Below are positions 42,245-51,111 of a DNA stretch of 52,804 nt, piece after piece. Position numbers and translations under genes: made by a program. Source of the stretch: JACZST01 sp964195155. Its GTDB lineage: Bacteria > Actinomycetota > Acidimicrobiia > Spongiisociales > UBA5794. The stretch spans positions 1 through 52,804 of the forward strand of contig CAXMOP010000031.1 in the NCBI GenBank assembly GCA_964195155.1. The letters are read 5' to 3'. Under the pieces are notes generated by a model. It ran no database searches and was not told where the DNA came from. It saw nothing but the letters and a program-made list of their open reading frames with translations. Every line of letters begins with the position of its first letter. Position 1 is the first letter of the stretch.

Positions 42245-43440
42245 TGCTCCTCTATCTCCTGGTCCAGGCGTGCGCTCGTCCAGGCGCCGCCGGACTCGCT
42301 CGACTCGACGGCGGCCTCGACGAAGCGCACCCCGACCACGCCATCGGTCGCATTGGGAAACTGCATGGCGAGCGGGTCGGCTTTCTTGCCGGAGCGCCGA
42401 GCGGCGATCGCCTCGGCCGCATCGGCGTAGATCGTGGCAAACCCCTCATGGAACCCTTCCGGGTGACCGGCGACGATCCTGCTGGCGCGCGCGGCCAGCG
42501 GCAGGGTGCCGGGACCGTTCGGGGTTCGGATCTGTGCCGGTCCGTCGATGGGTCGAAAAATCAGCTGCGTCGGCAACTCCTGCTGCCACTCAAGGGTGCC
42601 AAGGGTGCCGGACACCCTGAACCGCAGGTCATTCTCCACACCGGCCGCGGCCTGGGTCACCCAGAAGGTGCCGCGGGCACCGTTGTTGAATCGGAGCATG
42701 GCGGCTGCGTAGTCATCGACGAGCCGATCCGGTGCGATGTGACCCACCTCGGCGGCGATCTCCCACACCTCGAGCCCGGTGACGAACCGAGCCAGGTTGT
42801 GTGCGTGGGTCCCGATGTCGCCGAGCACCAAGGAAGGCCCGCCCCGCAGCGGGTCGTAACGCCAAGGCAGATCGCCCCCTGGTTCCGGGTCGTCGTCGGC
42901 AGCCTTGTGGCCCTGCACATAGGAGACCTGGACAAGCCGGATCTCGCCGAGCTGACCACTGTGCACCATGGCCCTGGCTTGGCGCACCATTGGATAGCCG
43001 GTGTAGTTGTAGGTGAGGCAGAACACCATCCGGTATTGCTCGACCCAGCGCCAGATGTCGAGCGCCTCGTCGAGCGTGTTGGCGATCGGCTTGTCACTGA
43101 TGACGTCGAAACCGCTCTCGAGGGCGGCGGTTGAGTAGCGGTGGTGGCTGTCGTTTGGTGTCATGATTGCGACGACGTCCGCACCGTCGTCACGCTTCGC
43201 TTCCACTTCGAGCAACTCAATGGCATCACCGTAGGCCCTATCCGCCTCGATCCCGATTGCGACGCCTGCAGTGTGAGAGCGCTCCGGATCAGAGGAGAGG
43301 GCACCGGCAACCAGCTCGTAACGGTCGTCGATACGAGCAGCGGCCCGGTGCATCGAGCCGATGAAGCTCCCGGGCCCGCCGCCGATTACGGCAAGACGGA
43401 GGCGTCGGCCCATCATCTCGATCACGGGGTTGATGTTCAA
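42241..43440 (-). CDS. Gfo/Idh/MocA oxidoreductase in the xylose cluster
   Basis: A 399-aa protein with Rossmann motif VIGGGPGSFIG, SDKPIANT (DKP instead of EKP) and GDIGTHAHNLARF with the active-site histidines. The long insert and C-terminal AIAARRSGKKADPLAMQFP are typical of the larger branch of this family. The TTG at 43440 lies inside an inverted-repeat arm and has GGGAAG nearby; alternative ATG starts at 43416 and 43413 are also possible. Divergent from the mutarotase-like gene. It likely acts on a pentose, pentoside or oligosaccharide. Confidence 0.84.
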   Translation of the reverse strand: MNINPVIEMMGRRLRLAVIGGGPGSFIGSMHRAAARIDDRYELVAGALSSDPERSHTAGVAIGIEADRAYGDAIELLEVEAKRDDGADVVAIMTPNDSHHRYSTAALESGFDVISDKPIANTLDEALDIWRWVEQYRMVFCLTYNYTGYPMVRQARAMVHSGQLGEIRLVQVSYVQGHKAADDDPEPGGDLPWRYDPLRGGPSLVLGDIGTHAHNLARFVTGLEVWEIAAEVGHIAPDRLVDDYAAAMLRFNNGARGTFWVTQAAAGVENDLRFRVSGTLGTLEWQQELPTQLIFRPIDGPAQIRTPNGPGTLPLAARASRIVAGHPEGFHEGFATIYADAAEAIAARRSGKKADPLAMQFPNATDGVVGVRFVEAAVESSESGGAWTSARLDQEIEEQ

Positions 43441-43477
43441 CTAACTTCCCATCGAGTCGTGAAAGGCAAGTTAGTTG
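43438..43477. promoter_or_regulatory. inverted-repeat operator of the divergent xyl genes
   Basis: CAACTAACTT (43438-43447) and AAGTTAGTTG (43468-43477) form a perfect 10-bp inverted repeat with a 20-base spacer, filling the whole gap between the two divergent genes. The TTAGTT/AACTAA core is like the known XylR (ROK) operators of Gram-positive bacteria. Each arm ends in the TTG start codon of one gene. Confidence 0.7.
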
Positions 43478-44344
43478 AGTCATCAGACCCAAGCCCTCGA
43501 ACTCGGGCCGTATACCGTGACGATCGCCCTCGGCGCCCCGCGCATCCTCGGCTTCAAACGCCGCAGCGGCCCGGAGTTGTTCGCATCGCTGCCGGGAGCG
43601 GTGATCGAATCGGCTGCAGGGCGCTTGTCGCTCCTCGGTGGCCACCGGTTGTGGCGAGCGCCTGAGATCCCTGCGGTGACCTACCAGCCGGATGACCACC
43701 CGATCATGGCAGATCAGTTCGACGACGGCGTTCGGCTGACCGGCGCCGCCGACAGTCATGGGGTAGCCAAGACGATCGAGCTCCGCCAGCGAGGTGAGCA
43801 CGTCGTGGTCGACCACGCACTCGTCAACCAGGGCGAGCGCACCGTGCGTACCGCGGCCTGGGCGATCACCCAGTTCACTCCGGGCGGCGTCGCGGTGCTC
43901 CCGCAGTCGCATGATCCGATCGACACCGCCGGCGTCCTGCCCAATCGCATCGTCGCGCTCTGGCCATACACCGACCTGCAAGCACCGGAATTCGAATTCA
44001 GGACCGAGGAGATTCGCATCCAAGCATCGCTCTCGCAACGACGGGCGAAGCTTGCGATTGACAACCGGCGAGGTTGGCTGGCATACGCCCTCGGAGCCGA
44101 GGTGTTCGTCAAGTGGGCTCCCCTGAATGATGACACGATGGACTATGTCGACTTTGGTGCTTCGATGCAGTGCTATCGGGACCACCGATTCCTCGAACTG
44201 GAGACGCTTGGGCCGCTCACCGATCTCGCACCGGGCGGGGTTGTACAGCATCGCGAGGTGTGGAGGCTGTTCGATCTCCAAGGGCGGACGCTCGAGGAGC
44301 TTCTCACCTCACTGCCGGAACAGCCGCCGAAGGGCCCCGATTGA
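43475..44344 (+). CDS. galactose-mutarotase-like (aldose 1-epimerase fold) protein
   Basis: A 289-aa protein with the beta-sandwich pattern of aldose 1-epimerase relatives (HLGGHRLW-like LSLLGGHRLWRAPEIPAVTY, TIELRQRGEHVVVDHALVNQ). It may speed up anomer exchange of xylose or related sugars before XylA/XylB. The TTG start directly follows an in-frame stop and has GAAAGG eight bases upstream, so no earlier start is possible. It overlaps xylB by four bases. The usual catalytic His/Glu pair could not be placed with certainty, so it may be non-catalytic. Confidence 0.68.
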   Translation: MSHQTQALELGPYTVTIALGAPRILGFKRRSGPELFASLPGAVIESAAGRLSLLGGHRLWRAPEIPAVTYQPDDHPIMADQFDDGVRLTGAADSHGVAKTIELRQRGEHVVVDHALVNQGERTVRTAAWAITQFTPGGVAVLPQSHDPIDTAGVLPNRIVALWPYTDLQAPEFEFRTEEIRIQASLSQRRAKLAIDNRRGWLAYALGAEVFVKWAPLNDDTMDYVDFGASMQCYRDHRFLELETLGPLTDLAPGGVVQHREVWRLFDLQGRTLEELLTSLPEQPPKGPD

Positions 44345-45837
44345 GCTACTACATCGGCATCGACGCGTCGACGACGGCCACCAAGGCGCTCTTGATGGAC
44401 GCCAACGGTTCTGTGCTTGCGATTGGGCGTTCCGAGTATGAGTTCGAGACGCCGCGACCGCTGTGGAGCGAGCAGTCGCCGCTGCTGTGGTGGGAGGCGA
44501 CGCGACTGGCCATCGCAGATGCACTGGCCACGGCCGGAGTCGGCGGCGGCGATGTGGGTGCGGTCGGGCTGACCGGGCAAATGCACGGGCTGGTGATCCT
44601 CGACGATGCCGGTGCTGTCCTGCGGCCGTCAATTCTGTGGAATGACCAACGAACGCACGCCGAGTGCGACGAGATCAGGGAGCTGATCGGGAGAAAACGG
44701 CTCATCACCCTCACCGGGAATGACGCACTGACCGGGTTCACCGCACCAAAGCTGCTGTGGGTCAGGAACAACGAGCCCGCGATCTACGACCGCATAGCCC
44801 ATGTCCTGCTGCCGAAGGACTATGTGCGCTACCGGCTTACCGGCGAATTCGCCACCGACAAGGCGGGCGCCTCCGGCACCCTGCTGCTCGACCTCGCCGC
44901 CCGGGATTGGTCTCCCGAAATGCTCAACACCCTCGACTTCCCGGCGGAGTGGTTTCCTCTCACCCACGAAGGCCCAGACGTCACGGGCACCCTCACCGTC
45001 GACGCGGCCTCCGCCCTGGGGCTCAACGCAGGGACGCCCGTCGTGGCTGGGGGCGGCGACCAGTCGGCCAATGGAGTCGGCGTCGGCGCGGTGGCACCCG
45101 GGATCGCAGCGATCAGCGTCGGAACCAGCGGCGTCGTGTTCGCAGCGGCCGATCGGCCGGTCATCCAGCCCGAGGGCCGGCTCCACGCGTTCTGTCACGC
45201 CGTTCCAGGCACGTGGCACCTCATGGGAGTAATGCTGTCGGCCGCCGGCAGCTTCCGTTGGTTCCGCGACGCGATCGCCCCCGACTGGACCTACGCGGAT
45301 CTGGACGAAGCGGCGGCCTCGGCGCCACCCGGGTCGAACGGCCTGGTGTTCCTGCCCTATCTCACCGGTGAGCGAACGCCGTATCCGGATCCGCTGGCAC
45401 GCGGTGCGTTCGTTGGGCTGACCATTCGCCATGGGCTCGGTCATCTCGCCCGTTCGGTCATGGAGGGGGTGGCGTTCGGGCTCCGCGACTCGGTGGAGCT
45501 GATGGCCTCAGAGATCGAACTCGGCGAAGTTCGGGTCTCGGGTGGTGGGGCGGCCAGCGAGGTATGGGTCCGCATCATCGCCGACGTCATCGGTCGCCCG
45601 GTCCGGCTGGTCGAGACCAGCGAGTCCGCATCGCACGGCGCCGCCCTCCTCGCCGCCACCGGTGACGGGGCGTTTGCCACCGTCGGGGAAGCAGCAGCTG
45701 CTGGGGTGAGCCTGGGTACGGTGATCGAGCCCACCGCCGACGCAGCTTTGTACGAAGAGTTTTACGGGATCTACCGGGAGTTGTATCCAGCGCTGAAGGC
45801 GCCGTTTCAGCAGTTGGGTGATCTCGAAAGCGGTTGA
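44341..45837 (+). CDS. xylB: xylulokinase, FGGY family
   Basis: A 498-aa FGGY kinase converting D-xylulose to D-xylulose-5-phosphate, which enters the pentose phosphate pathway. It starts SYYIGIDASTTATKALLMD; GLTGQMHGLVILD and RPSILWNDQRTHAEC are the xylulokinase substrate loop, and VMEGVAFGLRDSVELM the FGGY signature. ATP loop GGGDQSANGVG is also present. The TTG start overlaps the mutarotase stop (TTGA), so translation is coupled. It pairs with XylA from the divergent cluster. Confidence 0.93.
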   Translation: MSYYIGIDASTTATKALLMDANGSVLAIGRSEYEFETPRPLWSEQSPLLWWEATRLAIADALATAGVGGGDVGAVGLTGQMHGLVILDDAGAVLRPSILWNDQRTHAECDEIRELIGRKRLITLTGNDALTGFTAPKLLWVRNNEPAIYDRIAHVLLPKDYVRYRLTGEFATDKAGASGTLLLDLAARDWSPEMLNTLDFPAEWFPLTHEGPDVTGTLTVDAASALGLNAGTPVVAGGGDQSANGVGVGAVAPGIAAISVGTSGVVFAAADRPVIQPEGRLHAFCHAVPGTWHLMGVMLSAAGSFRWFRDAIAPDWTYADLDEAAASAPPGSNGLVFLPYLTGERTPYPDPLARGAFVGLTIRHGLGHLARSVMEGVAFGLRDSVELMASEIELGEVRVSGGGAASEVWVRIIADVIGRPVRLVETSESASHGAALLAATGDGAFATVGEAAAAGVSLGTVIEPTADAALYEEFYGIYRELYPALKAPFQQLGDLESG

Positions 45838-45859
45838 GTCAAGAGCAAGACCCGTTCGG

Positions 45860-45953
45860 ACTCTGGACTCAAGACTCTGGACTCAAGACTCTGGACTCAA
45901 GACTCTGGACTCAAGACTCTGGACTCAAGACTCTGGACTCAAGACTCTGGACT
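45860..45953. repeat. tandem 14-bp repeat between xylB and xylG
   Basis: ACTCTGGACTCAAG is repeated six times exactly, plus ten bases of a seventh. Each unit is two heptads, GACTCTG and GACTCAA, differing in the last two bases. It fills most of the convergent gap between xylB (+) and the ATPase gene (-). No GC hairpin is found here. Confidence 0.95.
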
Positions 45954-45955
45954 GC

Positions 45956-46750
45956 CTACCCGTGCAGCTCTTCGAGCTCCACATCGGTGACCTCGGTCGG
46001 TAGCTTGCCCATGATGATCATGGCCAGCACCTCGTCCATCGTCACGTCGTCCTTGTTGACCGTGCCAACCAGCCGTCCATGGAGCATCACGCTGATCCGG
46101 TCCGCCAGATCAAAGACATCATGGATGTCGTGGCTGATGAGGAAGATGCCGATGCCTTCCGCCTTGAGCTGAAGAACCAGCTCGTTCACCTGCGCGGTCT
46201 CCGCGGGTCCCAGCGCGGCGACCGGCTCGTCCATGATGAGGATCCTGGCGTTGAAGTACACCGCTTTTGCGATGGCCACTGATTGCCGCTGGCCGCCAGA
46301 GAGTGAGGCGACCGCGATCTTGAAGTTCTGGAACCTGGGGTTGAGGCGCCCCATGATCGTCCTGGCCTCGGACTCCATTGCCGAGTCGTCGAGCGTTCTC
46401 CAGCGCGTGGTCAACTCCCGGCCCAGGAACATGTTCGACGGAGCGTCGATGTTCTCCGCAAGCGCCAGCGTCTGGTAGATCGTTTCCACTCCCAGGTCCT
46501 TGGCATCCCTCGGGGTGCGGATATCGGCGGGCTTGCCCTCGATCAGGATCTCTCCCGAGTCCGCCGGATGGGCGCCGGAAAGCGTGCGCACGAGCGTCGT
46601 CTTGCCGGCGCCGTTGCCGCCGACCAGCGCCACGACCTCACCCGGGTAGAGGTCGATCGTGACCCCATCGACGGCGTGCACACCGCCGAAGGAAACCCTC
46701 ACGTCGCGGAGCTCGACCAGCGGCGTCCCATCCTGACTGGCGTCGGTCAC
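45956..46750 (-). CDS. xylG: xylose-type ABC transporter ATPase, single domain
   Basis: A 264-aa ATPase with Walker A GGNGAGKTT at residues 44-52, signature LSGGQRQSVAIAKAV, Walker B ILIMDEPVAALG and H-loop SHD. Unlike E. coli XylG (two ATPase domains), only one domain is present, so it must dimerise. The GTG start overlaps the permease stop. It powers uptake through the permease at 46747-48009; identity as the xylose transporter is taken from the neighbouring xylF-like and xylA/xylB genes. Confidence 0.88.
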   Translation of the reverse strand: MTDASQDGTPLVELRDVRVSFGGVHAVDGVTIDLYPGEVVALVGGNGAGKTTLVRTLSGAHPADSGEILIEGKPADIRTPRDAKDLGVETIYQTLALAENIDAPSNMFLGRELTTRWRTLDDSAMESEARTIMGRLNPRFQNFKIAVASLSGGQRQSVAIAKAVYFNARILIMDEPVAALGPAETAQVNELVLQLKAEGIGIFLISHDIHDVFDLADRISVMLHGRLVGTVNKDDVTMDEVLAMIIMGKLPTEVTDVELEELHG

Positions 46751-48009
46751 GTAGCCACCAGCCGCTCGGTTCGCTTCCGGTAGAAAACGTCGATCGCAGC
46801 GGCGAAGACCAGCACGACGCCGACAACGAGCCGCTGGACCGGCGCATCGGCCCCGATCAGCACCATGCCCGAGATCAACGACTGCAGGACCAGCGCCCCG
46901 AGCACCGCCCCCGGGATGCTGCCTACGCCGCCGGCAAGCGAGGTTCCTCCGATAACCGCAGCTGCGATCACCGAGAGCTCGAGCGCGGTCCCCAGCGCAC
47001 TCGTTGCCGCGTTGAGCCGAGCGGTCTGGATGACCGCCCCCACGGCGACCAATACGCCCATCAATGCAAAGACCAGCAGGATCGTTCGGCGGGTGTTGAT
47101 GCCGGCCAGCTCGGCAGCTTCGGGATTGCCGCCGATGGCGTACACCGATCGGCCGAACCGGGTCCGGGTGGCGATGAAGGTCATGATCACGGTGACCCCG
47201 ATCAGGATCAGCACCGGGTTGGAGATGCCGAGCGCGCGGTCGAGCGGCGCGTATGAGCTGGCGATCGCAACGGCACCCAGCACGGCACTACAGGCGATTA
47301 CACCGAGCCCGATCTCGGCCCACAGCGGTCGCACCGGGAACCCGTATTGATGCCGCTGCCGGCGCTTGTTGACCAACAGCAGGATGATGCCCACACAGGC
47401 GACGATGCCGACGATCCAGCTCAAGGTGGCACCGATCGAACCACGCGATCCGCCACCGAGCAGCCGGAAGATCCCATCCAACGGTGCAACGGTCTGCCCG
47501 CTGGCGACCTGCCACGACGCACCGCGCCATACCAACAGCCCGCCGAGCGTGACGATGAAAGAGGGAACACCGATATAGGAGACGACCCAGCCCTGAAAGC
47601 CACCCAGGATCGCTCCCATGATCAGCGCAAACCCCACGGCGATGATCCAAATCGCGGGATGATCGAACCCGATGATGTCGGACAGGATGTTCTTCTGGAG
47701 CACCGCCGTCGCAACGCCGATGAACGCGAGCATCGAGCCCACCGACAGATCGATGTTCCGAGAGACGATGACCAACACCATCCCCGTTGCCATCACTCCG
47801 ACGGTTGAGGTTTGGACCGATAGGTTCCAAAGGTTGCGGGGGGTGAGGAACAGCCCGCCGGAAGCGATGTGGAACCCCAGCCAGATGACGGCGAGGGCGA
47901 CCAACATCCCAAGAATGCGCAGATCGACCTCCACGGCTCGGATCGTGTCAGCGAGCGAGAAGGCGCCGCCTCCTGGCGCCGGATCTTGTTTCAGCGTGGT
48001 GTCACCCAT
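46747..48009 (-). CDS. xylH: xylose-type ABC permease
   Basis: A 420-aa CUT2-family permease with about ten to twelve membrane helices. MVLVIVSRNIDLSVGSMLAF and AVIGGTSLAGGVGSIPGAVLG are the family signatures, and NTRRTILLVFALMGVLVAVG the loop that contacts the ATPase. Longer than RbsC (about 320 aa) as is normal for XylH. A perfect hairpin separates it from the binding-protein gene upstream. The start lacks a strong ribosome binding site. Confidence 0.9.
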   Translation of the reverse strand: MGDTTLKQDPAPGGGAFSLADTIRAVEVDLRILGMLVALAVIWLGFHIASGGLFLTPRNLWNLSVQTSTVGVMATGMVLVIVSRNIDLSVGSMLAFIGVATAVLQKNILSDIIGFDHPAIWIIAVGFALIMGAILGGFQGWVVSYIGVPSFIVTLGGLLVWRGASWQVASGQTVAPLDGIFRLLGGGSRGSIGATLSWIVGIVACVGIILLLVNKRRQRHQYGFPVRPLWAEIGLGVIACSAVLGAVAIASSYAPLDRALGISNPVLILIGVTVIMTFIATRTRFGRSVYAIGGNPEAAELAGINTRRTILLVFALMGVLVAVGAVIQTARLNAATSALGTALELSVIAAAVIGGTSLAGGVGSIPGAVLGALVLQSLISGMVLIGADAPVQRLVVGVVLVFAAAIDVFYRKRTERLVAT

Positions 48010-48040
48010 GCGGATGCCATTGAAGCATGTCGGAAACGCG

Positions 48041-48072
48041 GCTGCGCCCCCGGATAATTCCGGGGGCGCAGC
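48041..48072 (-). other. perfect 14-bp intercistronic hairpin after xylF
   Basis: Arms 48041-48054 (GCTGCGCCCCCGGA) and 48059-48072 are fully complementary around a 4-base AT loop. It lies 24 bases downstream of the xylF stop and 31 bases before the permease start. No T-tract. It resembles the hairpin at 32182-32213 in position and size. Confidence 0.75.
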
Positions 48073-48096
48073 GTGTAGTCGTTTTCCGTTTCTCTG

Positions 48097-49179
48097 TTAG
48101 CCGCAGGCCGCCACGGAGCCTGCGGTGACACCCTGGCAGAGCTCTTCAGTGGTGAGCACTTGAGCGTCGACCACGAGATTCAGGTTGTCCTGAGTGATCG
48201 GGATCGGTGGCAACAGGATCGAGCTCATGCTGTTACCGCCCGGCGTGACGAACACGATGGCGCCCGTCACGGAACCGAGTTCCGTTCCACCGGCGAGGGC
48301 GACGGCAATCTCACCGGCCGCCTTGCCAAGATCGCGGGCATCCTTCCACACCGAAACCGCCTGCGTTCCGAGTGCAACCCGGTTCAGAGCGGCCTGATCG
48401 CCGTCCTGACCGGAAACCACCACGACGCCTGCGAGACCCTGGGCCTCGAGTGCTGCAACAACACCGCCGGCCATGCCGTCGTTGGATGCGACGACTGCGT
48501 CAACTTCGTTGTTGTTCGCGGTCAGGAACTGTTCCATGTTGGTCTGAGCAACCGCCGGATCCCAGTTGTCGGTATAGGACTCACCGACGTTGATGATCGC
48601 ACCGCTGTCGATCGCTTCCTGCAGGATCTCCTGCTGGCCGCCACGCAGGAAGTCCGCATTGGCATCAGCGGCGTTGCCCTTGATGAACACGTAGTTCCCC
48701 TCAGGCACCAGCTTGAAGACCTCGCGGGCCTGCATCCGGCCGACCTCGACATTGTCGAATGTCAAGTAGAACGCACCCGGATCTTCAATGAGACGGTCAT
48801 AAGCGATGACCGGGATGCCCTGCTCGAGAGCGCTCTGCACGCCTGGCAGCACCGCAGTGCCGTCCTGGGCGAGAATGATCAAGGCGTCTGCGCCCTGGGC
48901 GATCAGGTTCTCGATGTCGGCGAGCTGCTGCTCGGCAGACGAACCTGCGTCCGCGGAGATGTACTCAACTCCCGCGGCCGTCAATGCCGCCTTAATTGCC
49001 GGCTCATCCGACTTCGCCCAGCGTTCCTCGTTGTAGTTGTTCCATGAGACGCCGACGGTGAGACCGTCACCGCCGTCATCACCGCCGTCATCATCGCCTG
49101 AGTCGCAGGCTGCGAGCGCCATCGTACCGACAACGATTGCGATGATCGGTACGAACGCCCGCAAACGGGTTCTAGACAT
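48097..49179 (-). CDS. xylF: xylose-binding lipoprotein XylF
   Basis: A 360-aa solute-binding lipoprotein; lipobox ALAAC gives Cys25, followed by an acidic Asp/Gly linker. NYNEERWAKSD, VIAYDRLIED, TFDNVEVGRMQA, LTANNNEVDAVVASNDGMA and VVSGQDGDQAALNRV follow the order of the same motifs in E. coli XylF, so D-xylose is the likely ligand. It binds sugar outside the cell and delivers it to XylHG. GAAGGAAGGAAC stands before the ATG. It heads the transporter operon, and a hairpin after it may raise its level over the membrane proteins. Confidence 0.92.
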   Translation of the reverse strand: MSRTRLRAFVPIIAIVVGTMALAACDSGDDDGGDDGGDGLTVGVSWNNYNEERWAKSDEPAIKAALTAAGVEYISADAGSSAEQQLADIENLIAQGADALIILAQDGTAVLPGVQSALEQGIPVIAYDRLIEDPGAFYLTFDNVEVGRMQAREVFKLVPEGNYVFIKGNAADANADFLRGGQQEILQEAIDSGAIINVGESYTDNWDPAVAQTNMEQFLTANNNEVDAVVASNDGMAGGVVAALEAQGLAGVVVVSGQDGDQAALNRVALGTQAVSVWKDARDLGKAAGEIAVALAGGTELGSVTGAIVFVTPGGNSMSSILLPPIPITQDNLNLVVDAQVLTTEELCQGVTAGSVAACG

Positions 49180-49347
49180 TCTGTTCCTTCCTTCTCTGAA
49201 AATGCGCCAACCGGCCAGGCGGCGCCGCGCGAACCCTACCCCACCGCCGGTCGCTTATCACCCCCGAACCGCCAAGTCCCGGAAAGCAAATGGCTAGTTA
49301 TCTTCCCGCCCGCACGCCCAGAAAAGGACTTGTGGAACACTGTGCCA

Positions 49348-50979
49348 ATGGATGAGGCCAGGCGGTCAGGCGGCGTGAACCTCGGAGCAGCACTCGGCTG
49401 GGTCGGTGCTGCCGCCGTGTTGGCCGTGGGAGTAGTCCTCGTGATCCTGACCCGAAGCAACGATGCCGACACCGCGGCGATGGACCCGCCGAGATATATC
49501 GAAGAATCAGCAGCCGCGGGAATCGTGCACACCTATGACGGCGAGTTCAGCTTCTTCGTCGGGGGTGGTGTGGCCGTCCTCGACTGCGACGACGACGGCA
49601 AGCTCGACCTCTACTTCGCAGGCGGTAGCAATCCGGCGGCCCTCTACCGAAATCACAGCACCGTCGGGGGTGCCTTGAGTTTCGACGCCATCGCCAGCCC
49701 CATCACCGACCTGACGATGGTGACCGGTGCATATCCGCTCGATGTCGACGCTGACGGAATGACCGATCTTGCGGTTCTGCGGTTTGGGGAAAACGTGGTG
49801 CTCAGGGGGCTCGGAGGTTGCGAGTTCGAGCGCGCCAACGAATCGTGGGGCATCGACGGCGGTGACGAGTGGACGACGGCGTTCAGCGCAAAATGGGAGG
49901 GCTCAGCAGCCCTCCCGACCCTGGCTTTCGGAAACTACATCGCAGAGGACGGGCAGCAGACCGGTGAGTGCTCCGATCACGCCCTGATCAGGCCGACCGA
50001 CGCAGGGCTGTACGCAGCGCCTGATCCCCTCGCTCCCGGTTGGTGCACGCTTTCCATCCTGTTCAGCGACTGGGACCGCTCCGGTCGGGGCGATCTGCGG
50101 CTCACCAACGACCGCCAGTACTACCGCGACGGCGAGGAGCAGCTGTGGCGAGTCGAGGAGGACCGACCACCGCGTTTGTATACCGAAGCCGAAGGTTGGC
50201 AACACATGCAGATTTTCGGTATGGGCATCGCCAGCCACGACGTCACCGGGGACGGGCTGCCCGAGGTCTTTCTCACGAGCATGGGTGACAACAAACTCCA
50301 GACGCTTTCCGATGGCGCGGGGGAGCCCGCCTACAAGGACATCGCACTGGGCAGCGGTGTCACCGCGCACAGCCCATTCGTCGGGGACACCACGATGCCG
50401 TCGACCGCGTGGCACGCCGAGTTCCAGGACGTCAACAACGACGGGTTCATCGACCTCTACATCGCTAAGGGCAACGTCGACGCCATGCCCGAGGCGGCCA
50501 CCAATGATCCGAGCAACCTCCTCCTCGGCGCTTCGGATGGCACGTTTACGGAAAGCGCCGCAGAGGCGGGGATCCTGAGCTTCGACCGGGGTCGCGGGGC
50601 AGCCCTGGCCGACTTCAACCTCGACGGCATGCTCGACTTGGTCGAGGTCAATCGCCGGGCCAACGTGAAACTGTGGCGCAACGTTGGATGGGGCGATGCC
50701 GCGGTCCCGATCCAGATGGGCAACTGGGTGGCGGTCCAACTCGATCAGGCCGGCACCAACAGGGATGCCATTGGCTCCTGGATCGAGGTGCGCTTTGGCG
50801 ACCAGGTAACCCATCGAGAAGTCACGATCGGCGGTGGCCACGCCGGAGGTCAGCTCGGCTGGATCCACTTTGGGCTCGGCGCGGCTAATTCCGCGGAGGT
50901 TCGCGTTCAATGGCCGGACGGCGAGGTCGGGCCGTGGCTGACCCTCGCCTCCAACGAGATATCCGTCATCGAGAGGTGA
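49348..50979 (+). CDS. FG-GAP/VCBS repeat protein with UnbV (ASPIC) domain
   Basis: A CRTAC1-like surface protein of about 543 aa. One N-terminal membrane segment (LGWVGAAAVLAVGVVLVILT) anchors it. Calcium-binding FG-GAP-type repeats follow: DCDDDGKLDLYF, DVDADGMTDLAV, DVTGDGLPEVFL, DVNNDGFIDLYI and DFNLDGMLDLVEV. The C-terminal UnbV part contains GSWIEVRFGDQV and VQWPDGEVG. Such beta-propeller proteins are extracellular and probably bind ligands or matrix; function is not established. The start is uncertain: TTG 49330, GTG 49342 or ATG 49348; the ATG is used here. Not obviously linked to the xyl genes. Confidence 0.82.
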   Translation: MDEARRSGGVNLGAALGWVGAAAVLAVGVVLVILTRSNDADTAAMDPPRYIEESAAAGIVHTYDGEFSFFVGGGVAVLDCDDDGKLDLYFAGGSNPAALYRNHSTVGGALSFDAIASPITDLTMVTGAYPLDVDADGMTDLAVLRFGENVVLRGLGGCEFERANESWGIDGGDEWTTAFSAKWEGSAALPTLAFGNYIAEDGQQTGECSDHALIRPTDAGLYAAPDPLAPGWCTLSILFSDWDRSGRGDLRLTNDRQYYRDGEEQLWRVEEDRPPRLYTEAEGWQHMQIFGMGIASHDVTGDGLPEVFLTSMGDNKLQTLSDGAGEPAYKDIALGSGVTAHSPFVGDTTMPSTAWHAEFQDVNNDGFIDLYIAKGNVDAMPEAATNDPSNLLLGASDGTFTESAAEAGILSFDRGRGAALADFNLDGMLDLVEVNRRANVKLWRNVGWGDAAVPIQMGNWVAVQLDQAGTNRDAIGSWIEVRFGDQVTHREVTIGGGHAGGQLGWIHFGLGAANSAEVRVQWPDGEVGPWLTLASNEISVIER

Positions 50980-51111
50980 GCACCTCACTGCCGGTGCCAG
51001 ACCTGCGTCCATGGTTCTGGCTCTTCGCTGCCGCTCATCGCATGATCGAACGCGGAGCCGATGCCCCGGTTCCCTGGAATCGGCCCGGCTGAGCGTGCGA
51101 TCATGCACGGC

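Noticed and set aside
45860..45953. CRISPR array
   Set aside because: The 14-bp units are contiguous with no spacers and no cas genes are near.
49290..49305. Second xyl operator upstream of xylF
   Set aside because: GGCTAGTTATCTTCCC resembles half of the 43438 palindrome, but there is no second arm and the match is weak.
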